Assembly (NCBI GenBank): GCA_910586205.1
Contig: CAJUGD010000016.1
Location: 18,928-82,927 of the forward strand
Source: an uncultured Lachnospiraceae bacterium
GTDB taxonomy: Bacteria; Bacillota; Clostridia; Lachnospirales; Lachnospiraceae
Reading direction: 5' to 3'
DNA length: 64,000 nt
Shown here in pieces: positions 1-6,591 of this stretch. Under the pieces are notes generated by a model that worked only from the letters and a program-made list of their open reading frames with translations, searched no databases and was not told where the DNA came from. Each line of letters begins with the position of its first letter. Within the stretch, counting starts at the first letter, position 1. Made by a program: the position numbers and the translations under genes.

Positions 1-83
1 TGGATTTTCAGATTTTTCTTGTTTTAGCTCTTGGATTTATTGCAGGGATTTTAATGATTGGGCTTAGGGGAATTTTTACATGA
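1..83 (+). CDS. Small membrane protein, C-terminal fragment (phage)
   Basis: The frame beginning at base 3 reads 26 residues to TGA at 81-83; the start is outside the window. The visible part is almost one continuous hydrophobic helix (FLVLALGFIAGILMIGL) followed by R and a short tail. Its position upstream of the coat gene suggests a small inovirus virion protein of the pVII/pIX type, which is inference from location and hydrophobicity only. Its stop overlaps the next start in ATGA, so the two are probably translationally coupled. Confidence 0.5.
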   Translation, partial: DFQIFLVLALGFIAGILMIGLRGIFT

Positions 84-208
84 CTTCTGATTTATGCTTT
101 GAAGTTTTTACAATGGGAATTGCTGGCGGCATTTTTGCCAAACTTTCGGTGGATGTTATTTTTTTCGCTATTAATAGGCTGTCGTCTATTATTAGAAATA
201 TATTTTAA
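80..208 (+). CDS. 42-aa small membrane protein (phage)
   Basis: ATG at 80 overlaps the upstream stop as ATGA and the frame closes with TAA at 206-208. The product has a central hydrophobic stretch (GIAGGIFAKLSVDVIFFAI) and a basic C-terminus (RNIF). No family is recognised. Placement between another small membrane protein and the major coat gene fits the block of tiny virion proteins seen in filamentous phages. There is no separate ribosome site, so expression would depend on coupling. Confidence 0.5.
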   Translation: MTSDLCFEVFTMGIAGGIFAKLSVDVIFFAINRLSSIIRNIF

Positions 209-229
209 TTAAAAAAAGGAGGTAACAAA

Positions 230-526
230 ATGAGAAAGGAATTTTTGAAAGAAACAAAGGATAGGCTGAAGGAGCTAAGTGCTCGCGCTAAATTGTTTGC
301 AATTTCGACGGCAATTTCCTGTACGTCTGCGCTTCCCGCTCTGGCGGCTGAGGATGCAACTGGCGGGGGGACGGATGTTACTTCTATCTTGACATCTTCT
401 TTTGAGACAACGGTAAATTCTGTTATTGGCACGGTCGGCTCGGTCCTTCCGATGGTTATGCAGGTGGTTGGCCTTGGTGTCTGCGTGACATTTGCTATTA
501 AATTTTTTAAGCGGTTTGTTAAATAA
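230..526 (+). CDS. Inovirus major coat protein (pVIII-like)
   Basis: 98 aa. The basic N-terminus and hydrophobic core end in a signal-peptidase site ALPALA|AED near residue 39, leaving a mature protein of about 59 residues. That protein has an acidic, Gly/Thr-rich outside part, one transmembrane helix (VLPMVMQVVGLGVCVTFAI) and a basic tail KFFKRFVK. This acidic-hydrophobic-basic layout is the standard pVIII design: it coats the ssDNA and contacts it with the basic end. A strong AAAGGAGG precedes the ATG and a terminator follows at 535-561, as expected for the most abundant virion protein. Identity rests on architecture and context. Confidence 0.85.
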   Translation: MRKEFLKETKDRLKELSARAKLFAISTAISCTSALPALAAEDATGGGTDVTSILTSSFETTVNSVIGTVGSVLPMVMQVVGLGVCVTFAIKFFKRFVK

Positions 527-534
527 TGTTTCTT

Positions 535-566
535 GGGAGGGATGCCCTGTGTATCCCTCCCATTTT
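535..566 (+). terminator. Rho-independent terminator after coat gene
   Basis: A perfect 9-bp stem GGGAGGGAT (535-543) / ATCCCTCCC (553-561) with a 9-nt loop is followed by ATTTTT. It lies right after the coat protein stop. Filamentous phages commonly place a terminator behind the coat gene so that coat mRNA exceeds downstream message. Confidence 0.85.
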
Positions 567-599
567 TAAATCATATTTCATTGGAAATGGGGGATATTT

Positions 600-2762
600 A
601 TGAATCGTCAAAAATTCAGACAGCAAGTTTCTCTTTTTTTAGTTGTTTTGTTGGCCGCCTACTCTCCCGCTGTTGCCTATGCTTCTCCTGAGACGCCCAG
701 CAATACAAGGGACTGGTCAGAAATGGGGGAAGACTACACAGAAGATGTTCCGTTTTATTACGATGAAGACATGAGGAAGGTCTATGATTACGAAACCTTT
801 CCGGAACGTTATTATGGCATGAGTCCAGCTATAGCCGGGGTGGATGATGTGGCTCTTTTGGCTATCGTGGCAGTTGGTTGTGTCTTAGGGGCATTTGGGA
901 TCCATATGGCCTCAGAAGACATTGGAACGTTTTTGGTCGGCAGTTTCAAACCCTGGTTGGAAAAGAGGCATCCGGATAAAATGTCCGACTTTGAAATCTT
1001 TTTAACCGGAGGAGCTATTGCTGTCTCTGAGTGGGTTCCGCTTTTTGGGGAATTTTTAAACGGGGAAGAAGTCACGGTTAAAGATACGGGCATTGAATAT
1101 AAGCCTGCTTCGGTTCCTGCCAAACCTTATTTTTCTGACCGTGTTATAGAGGGGCAAACTTTTCTTCGCACATATGTGGAGGCTAACACTTCATCGTCTT
1201 ATACAACTATTCGTGATTATTATTTTGATTCCAGTTTGGATATTTTTTGCCTTTATGTTAATTCTTCAGCAACTGATCCTGAACGATATAATTTAAGTGT
1301 TTATTTTCGTTCTGGAGATTCTTATCAAGCGGGATATTTTACTTATTATTATAATCGTTTGAAAAATGATGGGTATTTTGAATATAGTAGAAGTCAGAAA
1401 GCTACAGATTCTCGTATGCTTATTCTTGCTTCTGATGTTAATTCTATTTCAGATTATCCTGTATTTATTAACGGTGATGCCGCCAGGTCTTATATGGTAT
1501 ATGGCACTACTGGTGGCATGATTAATAATCAGGCTTTAAGCATTATAAAAACGGGAGCTTCTCTTTTAAAGGATAATTTGAAGTTTCATCAGGATTATGC
1601 ATATGCTGATTCTATTACACTCCCGTCAGATGAAGCCGGTTTAAAATCCATTGTTTCCTCTTTAGACACTGCAAAAACTTATGAGGAAGTTATGGAAGTG
1701 GTGGATAAGTACTGGCAAACGTCAAAAAAGAAGGTGGAGCTATCGGATGCGGATTGTTATTCCAATCTCCAATATGTTATCCGGGTGCTGTCCCGTTACG
1801 CTGGCACTGCCATCACGGATGAACAAATTGATTCCTTCATCAGCCATTTTTATCAGACGAATACGGATGGCACTTCTGCTCTGGCAGAAAAACAGGCTGG
1901 GGAAATTGTCCGTCAGTTTGTGGTGATTAATGGGGGCAATCAGGAGCCGGATGATGATAAAAATAAGAACAAGTATGTGATTGTGAAGCGTCTCGCCACT
2001 GGCTTGGGACTTTTTCTGGTTTCGATAGGGCTGGTTTCAGATGCTCCTGTGTTTGAGGGCGGGCAAACGATTGAAAATGTTTCCTTAGTTGGCTCCCCTA
2101 CGGAATTGCCGGATCCGGATCCGGATAAACCCTCCTCTCCCACTGTTGATTTATCTGGCATACTGGACTTCTTAAAGCAGATATTGGAAATTTTAAAGGC
2201 ATGGGCAAGTCCTTCGTCACTTATGGATTTGTTAAAAGAAAAACTTTCTTTAAACGTTCTTTTTGGTTCTATTGTGACTGCCATAAATGAGTTACCGAGT
2301 CTTTTGAGCGGGGAGCTAGCCCTTCCGGCGTTATTGTCTGATTTAGCGGCAACCATCTTATCTCCTTTGAATGGATTAACGGAACCTATTGGGAATATTC
2401 TGCTGGCGATAAATTCTGTCTTTGAGAAAATCCCCTCTCCTTCTGAGGTTGCGCAGGCCGTTAGTGACGTAGTGATTGGGGAGGATGATGGAAACTATCG
2501 GTTAGACAGTGTTATTTCTGACAAGTTTCCCTTTTGCATCCCTTTTGATTTGATAGATTCTTTTCGCGTTCTCTTGGCAGATCCGATTGAACCGGTTTTT
2601 GAAATCCCTTTGATTATAGACCATGGGGATTTTTCATTTAAGGATTCCATAGAAATTGATTTAACAAAGTTTGACAACCTTCTTCCTATGATTCAATTTT
2701 TTGTGTTGTTGTTCTATGTGACAGGGCTGATTCTTGCCACCAGAAGTTTGATAAAAGGGTAG
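600..2762 (+). CDS. pIII-like minor coat / adsorption protein
   Basis: 720 aa. A signal peptide with a probable cut near AYA|SPE is followed by a hydrophobic segment around 73-92, a long exported region, a proline/aspartate linker (PDPDPDKP near 506), hydrophobic segments, and a C-terminal membrane anchor (about 697-715) ending in basic residues. This is the layout of the large tip protein that binds host receptors and releases the virion. It sits between the coat gene and the pVI/Zot genes, as in inoviruses. No receptor domain is recognised. DNA at about 1180-1680 (residues ~195-360) is clearly more AT-rich than its flanks, suggesting an exchanged receptor-binding domain. Ribosome site GGGGGAT precedes ATG 600. 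Confidence 0.75.
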   Translation: MNRQKFRQQVSLFLVVLLAAYSPAVAYASPETPSNTRDWSEMGEDYTEDVPFYYDEDMRKVYDYETFPERYYGMSPAIAGVDDVALLAIVAVGCVLGAFGIHMASEDIGTFLVGSFKPWLEKRHPDKMSDFEIFLTGGAIAVSEWVPLFGEFLNGEEVTVKDTGIEYKPASVPAKPYFSDRVIEGQTFLRTYVEANTSSSYTTIRDYYFDSSLDIFCLYVNSSATDPERYNLSVYFRSGDSYQAGYFTYYYNRLKNDGYFEYSRSQKATDSRMLILASDVNSISDYPVFINGDAARSYMVYGTTGGMINNQALSIIKTGASLLKDNLKFHQDYAYADSITLPSDEAGLKSIVSSLDTAKTYEEVMEVVDKYWQTSKKKVELSDADCYSNLQYVIRVLSRYAGTAITDEQIDSFISHFYQTNTDGTSALAEKQAGEIVRQFVVINGGNQEPDDDKNKNKYVIVKRLATGLGLFLVSIGLVSDAPVFEGGQTIENVSLVGSPTELPDPDPDKPSSPTVDLSGILDFLKQILEILKAWASPSSLMDLLKEKLSLNVLFGSIVTAINELPSLLSGELALPALLSDLAATILSPLNGLTEPIGNILLAINSVFEKIPSPSEVAQAVSDVVIGEDDGNYRLDSVISDKFPFCIPFDLIDSFRVLLADPIEPVFEIPLIIDHGDFSFKDSIEIDLTKFDNLLPMIQFFVLLFYVTGLILATRSLIKG

Positions 2763-2771
2763 GTGAATGTG

Positions 2772-3008
2772 ATGTTAATGAAAATAAAAGCCGCTTTGAT
2801 TGTCTTAGCGAACACGCTCCTTGCTTTTCTTCCAGATTCTCCCTTTACTGCATTTTTAGAATCTATGGAAAAGATTCCCGCTTTGGGATACTTGAATTAC
2901 TTTATTCCGGTCCCGATGATGATATCCATTGGGGAGGCGTGGCTGGTTTGTGTAGGGACTTTTTATTTGTACCAGGCAGTTCTTCGCTTTGTAAAATTAA
3001 TTGGTTAG
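2772..3008 (+). CDS. pVI-like membrane protein (phage)
   Basis: About 78 aa with two or three hydrophobic stretches (IKAALIVLANTLLAFLP; GYLNYFIPVPMMISIGEAW; LVCVGTFYLYQAVLRFV). An in-frame GTG exists at 2763, but ATG 2772 is preferred because AGGGTAGG lies 8 nt upstream. The order pIII-like, this gene, Zot matches gene III-VI-I of filamentous phages, so a pVI-like tip protein is the likely role. There is no sequence motif to prove it. Confidence 0.65.
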   Translation: MLMKIKAALIVLANTLLAFLPDSPFTAFLESMEKIPALGYLNYFIPVPMMISIGEAWLVCVGTFYLYQAVLRFVKLIG

Positions 3009-3018
3009 GAGGGGAGAC

Positions 3019-3660
3019 ATGATTTATTTATATACGGGCACCCCCGGCAGTGGGAAAAGCTATCATGTTGCGAAGGAAATTTATTTTTATTTGTATCATG
3101 GGCGGAATGTTATCGCTAATTTTGATATTAACTATGACAGCATTCCCTCCAGGAAGCGCAGGCCCAAAGGATATTTTTTTTATAGGGAAAATCATGAACT
3201 TTCTGCGGACTGGCTGATGGATTTTGCTTTGTTTTGCCACAAAAGACGGCCAGACGGTCACATCATAGAAGGGCAGACTTGGGTAGTGATTGACGAATGC
3301 CAACTGATCTTTAACTGCCGCTCCTGGAATGCAAAAGACCGGGACAAGTGGAACAATTTTTTCACCCAGCACCGGAAATACGGTTATCATTTCATCCTGT
3401 TGACGCAATTTGACAGGCTGGTAGATAGACAGATACGCTCTTTGGTCGAATATGAGGTGCGACACCGCAAAGCGAACAATTTTGGCATTGGCGGGGTATT
3501 GTGCAGTTTGTTTTTCTTTGGCCATCCGATTTTTGCGGCAATCGAATATTGGTACTCCGTTAAGGAACGGTGCGGAACTTCTATAATGATAGGCAGGAAG
3601 AAATACTATCGCCTGTACGATTCCTATAAACTGTTTGACGGCGAAGAAAAAAAAGCCTAA
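3019..3660 (+). CDS. Zot/pI-family inovirus assembly ATPase
   Basis: 213 aa. Walker A is GTPGSGKS at residues 7-14, and a Walker B-type strand VVIDECQ lies near 90, followed by LLTQFDRLVDRQIRSLVE, typical of Zot/pI proteins that drive ssDNA virion extrusion at the inner membrane. A membrane-spanning segment lies at about 153-172 with a short tail after it, as in pI. ATG 3019 is chosen over an upstream TTG because TAGGAGGGG sits 6 nt before it. This is the hallmark gene for calling the region an inovirus-like prophage. No secretin (pIV) is seen, expected for a host without an outer membrane. Confidence 0.92.
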   Translation: MIYLYTGTPGSGKSYHVAKEIYFYLYHGRNVIANFDINYDSIPSRKRRPKGYFFYRENHELSADWLMDFALFCHKRRPDGHIIEGQTWVVIDECQLIFNCRSWNAKDRDKWNNFFTQHRKYGYHFILLTQFDRLVDRQIRSLVEYEVRHRKANNFGIGGVLCSLFFFGHPIFAAIEYWYSVKERCGTSIMIGRKKYYRLYDSYKLFDGEEKKA

Positions 3661-3722
3661 CATCTTGCCTCCTGCGGGGATGGGGGGTACGGGGGGACCC
3701 CGTCCCCGCAGGAGGCAAGATG
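3661..3722 (+). other. 20-bp perfect hairpin after zot
   Basis: The arms 3661-3680 and 3703-3722 are perfect complements with a 22-nt G-rich loop containing GGGGGG twice. There is no U-run after it, so it is not a standard terminator. The right arm contains AGGAGG followed closely by an ATG (3720), so in RNA the stem would hide that ribosome site. It could also act in ssDNA as a packaging signal or minus-strand origin, for which filamentous phages use strong intergenic hairpins. Confidence 0.7.
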
Positions 3723-3830
3723 TTTAGGGATGTTTCTACTCTCTCCTGTCTATACTATTTTGGGGAATGGCTCAGGCAGTGGTATTTATTCTTGCTAAAA
3801 AAAAGAAAGAAGGATAGGTTATGGATTTAA
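3720..3830 (+). CDS. Possible 36-aa membrane peptide
   Basis: ATG 3720 follows AGGAGG by 4 nt and reads 36 codons to TAA 3828-3830. It has a short aromatic/hydrophobic segment (LYYFGEWLRQWYLFLL) and a strongly basic tail (KKRKKDR). It overlaps the next start at 3821. The ribosome site lies inside the hairpin arm. No family is recognised; it may be a chance ORF. Confidence 0.3.
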   Translation: MFRDVSTLSCLYYFGEWLRQWYLFLLKKRKKDRLWI

Positions 3831-4105
3831 GAAAAGAAAGGGAGCGGGATATTTTTCAGTCTGTGTTAATGCAGTGTTACGCTGACTTCCGTATTAGGCA
3901 CCAGTCGGAAAACTATAAGGAATTGGAAAATGTCCGGAAAATAGTGGAACTGTCTGTCCGGAGCCGTTATGCGGACAGCAAGGAGGATTGTGAGGAATTT
4001 TTAAACCGTTTAGCCTACTGTGAAGACAAAGAAAAGGAAGACAGCTATATAGGCGGGGTAATGGACGGGATCCGACTGATGCGGTTTCTTTTTGCGATAG
4101 AATAA
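3821..4105 (+). CDS. 94-aa hypothetical protein (phage)
   Basis: A charged, mostly helical soluble protein with many E, K, R and D residues and no membrane segment or signal peptide. GAAGGATAGG lies 5-7 nt upstream of ATG 3821. No family is recognised. It is the last rightward gene of the structural block; beyond it the strand switches. A cytoplasmic accessory role is all the context supports. Confidence 0.6.
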   Translation: MDLRKERERDIFQSVLMQCYADFRIRHQSENYKELENVRKIVELSVRSRYADSKEDCEEFLNRLAYCEDKEKEDSYIGGVMDGIRLMRFLFAIE

Positions 4106-4379
4106 GTTGTTTCTGAAATTTTCAGCATTTTAAACACAACTCAGCAAGCTGCAGCAAAAGTTGTCATACAATTCATGGAGCTGCAGCAAGAGTTGTTATG
4201 CAATACTTATCCCTCCCCCTGGATGGGCGCCCCTCTAGGGGGAAGGTTTTGAATTGTTCCTGCTTTGAAATACAATTCCACCAGCAGCGGAAAGGATTAT
4301 CTGACAATTCCTGGTATGCCGCTCCCCATCCGCCGCCTGGGAGCTGCTGTTGTCGGAATTGTTTCCTAAATGAATGGGA
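4106..4379. other. Intergenic region with repeats and nested hairpins
   Basis: There is no convincing gene. Two imperfect 26-bp direct repeats start at 4148 and 4179 (period 31) with the shared core AGCTGCAGCAA. A stem CCCCCT/AGGGGG at about 4215-4245 encloses the palindrome GGGCGCCC. A nested structure follows: CAATTCC 4305-4311 pairs with GGAATTG 4355-4361, and inside it GCTCCC 4321-4326 pairs with GGGAGC 4339-4344. These could be packaging or complementary-strand origin hairpins of the ssDNA genome, or the meeting point of convergent transcripts. Confidence 0.6.
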
Positions 4380-4613
4380 TTATTTTGCTATAGGAAGGAT
4401 GTTTTTGGCCTCTAGGACGGCAACTAAGGTCTGGATTTCATCATTATTTTTCCGGAATCCCCGATTTACTTCCAGTCTTAAGTTACTTATTTCTTTCTTG
4501 TTGTCTGCCACATCATGTTTGATATCTGCTATTTCATTTTCTAATTTTTCCAATTTAAGATTAATTGGTGTCAATAAATCCCTCATAGCGTCTAACATTT
4601 CATTATCTATCAT
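4380..4613 (-). CDS. 77-aa coiled-coil protein
   Basis: A small, highly charged protein with heptad-like spacing through most of its length (LKLEKLENEIADIKHDV, NKKEISNLRLEV), so very likely a coiled coil. It has no membrane segment or signal. A ribosome site GAGGAGA lies about 6-11 nt before the ATG. It is transcribed opposite to the virion genes and lies downstream of the repressor gene. Similar short coiled-coil proteins are common in Clostridia with no known role. Confidence 0.6.
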   Translation of the reverse strand: MIDNEMLDAMRDLLTPINLKLEKLENEIADIKHDVADNKKEISNLRLEVNRGFRKNNDEIQTLVAVLEAKNILPIAK

Positions 4614-4691
4614 AACTCATACTCTCCTCTCTTTTTTTGTGTGAATACTATATCACGTTTAGGAAATACCCGTCAAGCGGCGATTCTCATT

Positions 4692-4925
4692 TTACCCCCC
4701 CCCTAAAATTTTTTCATCATCGGTATTTTTCCCACTCCCCTCTCCTGCTTCTTGGCCTATGTCTTTATTGATTAAATCATTAATGTATGAATTAAGTGAT
4801 TTATAGCCTTTTGCCTTCCAATGTGCGTCAATAATAGTTTTTCGTCCTTTTGGTACCCGGAATTTAATTTCTGTGTAATTATCTTTATTGTATTGTGTGT
4901 TATATTTTACCTTTTCGAATGACAT
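4692..4925 (-). CDS. Ribbon-helix-helix (Arc-like) repressor candidate
   Basis: 77 aa from the ATG at 4925, chosen over an upstream ATG because AAGGAG lies 7 nt before it. The N-terminal half has the pattern of an Arc/MetJ-type fold: a strand YTEIKFRVPKG followed by two helices (KTIIDAHWKAKGY; SLNSYINDLINKDI). The C-terminal tail is polar and glycine-rich, probably disordered. Three copies of a short palindrome lie just upstream and overlap the promoter region, consistent with an autoregulated repressor of the prophage. Fold assignment is by pattern only. Confidence 0.7.
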   Translation of the reverse strand: MSFEKVKYNTQYNKDNYTEIKFRVPKGRKTIIDAHWKAKGYKSLNSYINDLINKDIGQEAGEGSGKNTDDEKILGGG

Positions 4926-4940
4926 TTTGTTCTCCTTCAG

Positions 4941-5019
4941 ACATGGTCTCATGTTAATAATACACAAAAACATGGTCTCATGTTTGGTGGTTTTGCGAAT
5001 TGAAACATGGTCTCATGTT
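4941..5019. promoter_or_regulatory. Three operator repeats ACATGGTCTCATGT
   Basis: Near-identical 15-bp sites, each an inverted repeat ACATG-gtct-CATGT, lie at 4941-4955, 4970-4984 and 5005-5019. The third falls inside the spacer of the rightward promoter; the first two lie in the leader/promoter zone of the leftward repressor gene. Ribbon-helix-helix dimers typically bind such short half-sites cooperatively, so these are the likely binding sites of the protein encoded at 4692-4925. Confidence 0.8.
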
Positions 5020-5029
5020 TTTGTATAAT
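5000..5029 (+). promoter_or_regulatory. Rightward phage promoter
   Basis: TTGAAA at 5000-5005, an 18-nt spacer and a perfect TATAAT at 5024-5029. Operator 3 fills the spacer, so a bound repressor would block RNA polymerase. It points toward the small genes, the ssDNA-binding-type protein and Rep, and so is likely the replication-block promoter. Confidence 0.75.
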
Positions 5030-5437
5030 ATAACTCTAAGGTATCCTTTGCCTTAGATGCAACAATCCCATAGCCCTCCCTAAATTCACAGCAATGAGAG
5101 CCAGCATCCAACGGGATGCCAGCAGCAATGAGAGTGAATATGGGGAAGGCAAGAAAGCTCTAATTATCCAACATAATCATACCACAGAACGAGCTAAAAA
5201 GAAAGTCAAATGTCGGTCCGGTTGTTGTCAGTGCATAGGAAACTGTCAAATGTCAGCGCGGTTGTTGTCGGTGCATGGGAAACCGTCAAAATAGCATCAA
5301 AATTTCAATGAAAAAAAAGCAATATGCCATACCGTAAAGCCTATATACCATCTCGAAGGTCCACGTATATTGTAGATAGTGGGGGAGAAATCCTTGTTGC
5401 CGGCAGATTGGCTACGTTGCTTTTCTTAAAGGAGGTT
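5030..5437. repeat. Leader region with 40-bp tandem direct repeats
   Basis: About 400 bp with no well-supported gene. A 40-bp unit beginning GTCAAATGTC is repeated back-to-back at 5205-5244 and 5245-5284, with a third partial GTCAAAA at 5285. A 12-bp sequence CAGCAATGAGAG occurs twice around 5090-5140 with the small hairpin GCATCC/GGATGC between copies. An ORF across the repeats lacks a ribosome site. The repeats could be protein-binding iterons or an RNA leader element. Confidence 0.6.
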
Positions 5438-5602
5438 ATGAAAATTTCTATTAATAGTGTTTGTTTAACTTGTTGTTATTTTGATTGTGAATTGGGCTGT
5501 TCCCTTTCATCTGATTTATCGTATTTTTGCCCTTTGGAACCGGAACCTGATTTTGAAGGCGTTACTTTCCCCGATAATCCTGATTATGCAGGGGATAAAT
5601 AA
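5438..5602 (+). CDS. 54-aa cysteine-rich small protein
   Basis: A longer frame opens at 5324, but AAAGGAGG lies 3 nt before the internal ATG at 5438 and no ribosome site precedes the upstream ATG, so the short form is preferred. The N-terminal half is Cys-rich (CLTCCYFDCELGC and a further Cys), suggesting metal binding or a zinc knuckle; the C-terminal half is acidic and proline-rich. No family is recognised. It lies between the regulated promoter and the ssDNA-binding-type gene. Confidence 0.55.
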   Translation: MKISINSVCLTCCYFDCELGCSLSSDLSYFCPLEPEPDFEGVTFPDNPDYAGDK

Positions 5603-5935
5603 AATCCGGGACAAGCCTCCCCATATGGGGGGGCTTCCCCATTAAAACTGCTTTCGTGTCTGCTTCTCCTGGGAGCCAGGGCGCAGTCCTTCTCTCTCCT
5701 ATTGGGGGGCAGACAAAAAACGGTCACAAGCCCGTAAAAAAGTTGAGTGAATGGGGACATTATTCGTTCCCGCAATGTTAAACCGGTCTGTTATCCGGTA
5801 TTCTATAGAGAAATCCGGAAGCTGTTTCTAGGTGTCCAGAGTTTGTTTTGCGGATTCGATGGCACCCGCCTGTATCGATGAAAACTCTGCGGGCGGCACA
5901 TTGACAACTAAATAGAGAAAAGGAAGGTAAAAAGT
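5603..5935. other. 333-bp intergenic region with terminator-like hairpin
   Basis: A stem AAGCCTCCCC (5613-5622) / GGGGGGGCTT (5627-5636) with an ATAT loop lies just behind the Cys-rich gene; no U-run follows. The rest has no supported gene. TTGACA occurs at 5901-5906 but without a -10 at proper spacing, so no promoter is called. Confidence 0.5.
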
Positions 5936-6349
5936 ATGAAAGCAACTGTATTAGGCACCCAATTAGTGGATTATGTCAGTAAACGAACCAATCAGCCCGT
6001 AAAGGGTTTCACCCTATTTGTGGCCCACAGAGATTCCCAGGTGACTGGCCATTCAGTGTCCAACGTGTTCATTAGTGACAATTTAGGCATTCCTGGTGTG
6101 ATTGACATTAAACCGGGTTCGTATGTGGACGTTGAATATAATAACCGTGGTTTTGTCTGCGGTCTGGAGGTTTTAGTTCTTCCAACGCCAGAATCAGCGG
6201 CGGCAATTCGGACTGCCCTGGACATCTACCCAGGCCATGCCTCTCCCAGCGTTCCCCCAGCCCCAGAAGCAGCCAGCACTCCCCCAGCTCCGGAAGCAGC
6301 CAGCACTCCCCCAGCTCCGGAAGCAGCCAGCACCGGCAAGCGGAAATAA
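5936..6349 (+). CDS. pV-like ssDNA-binding protein with repeat tail
   Basis: 137 aa. The first ~100 residues look like a small beta-rich single-domain protein. The C-terminal 35 residues are an exact-looking tandem repeat of the 9-residue unit PAPEAASTP (27-bp DNA repeats) ending in basic GKRK. Its place just before the origin region and Rep, and its size, match the ssDNA-binding (gene V) position of inoviruses, where the protein coats new single strands before coat protein replaces it. No diagnostic motif is visible, so this is a context call. Ribosome site AGGAAGG precedes ATG 5936. Confidence 0.6.
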   Translation: MKATVLGTQLVDYVSKRTNQPVKGFTLFVAHRDSQVTGHSVSNVFISDNLGIPGVIDIKPGSYVDVEYNNRGFVCGLEVLVLPTPESAAAIRTALDIYPGHASPSVPPAPEAASTPPAPEAASTPPAPEAASTGKRK

Positions 6350-6370
6350 TCAAAACTGCCAAAGCTGTCT

Positions 6371-6575
6371 CCGAAGGAGCTAAACTTTCCGCCCGTAAAG
6401 GGTTTAGGATGGAGATTTTCGAAGAAAATACTATCCGTCCCTTTACGGGCTTCGGAAAAATATACTGGCCTGTTGGTGGTTGATAGACGCATTTCATCTA
6501 TCAACCGCCTTGACCACAGTCCCGCTGGTACCCTAGTGTCAGAGAAAGTCTATCCTTTTTTTAGGAACCAGCGGG
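6371..6575. other. Three consecutive strong hairpins
   Basis: Hairpin 1: CCGAAG 6371-6376 and CCCGTAAAGGG 6392-6402 pair with CCCTTTACGGG 6439-6449 and CTTCGG 6450-6455, with an inner stem ATTTTC/GAAAAT. Hairpin 2: 13 bp, 6475-6487 with 6497-6509 (core GGTTGATAGA). Hairpin 3: CCCGCTGGT 6521-6529 with ACCAGCGGG 6567-6575. There is no ORF. In an ssDNA phage such a run between ssDNA-binding and Rep genes is a natural place for packaging and strand-initiation signals. Confidence 0.75.
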
Positions 6576-6591
6576 AAAACCACAAATATCA

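Noticed and set aside
4198..4644. 148-codon plus-strand frame
   Set aside because: It overlaps hairpins and runs antisense to the well-supported coiled-coil gene at 4380-4613; no ribosome site.
5205..5291. CRISPR array
   Set aside because: Units are directly adjacent with no spacers and there are only two and a fraction copies; no cas genes.
5094..5294. 66-codon frame across the 40-bp repeats
   Set aside because: No ribosome site, and the repeat period is not a multiple of three, so the two copies are read in different frames; better explained as regulatory repeats.
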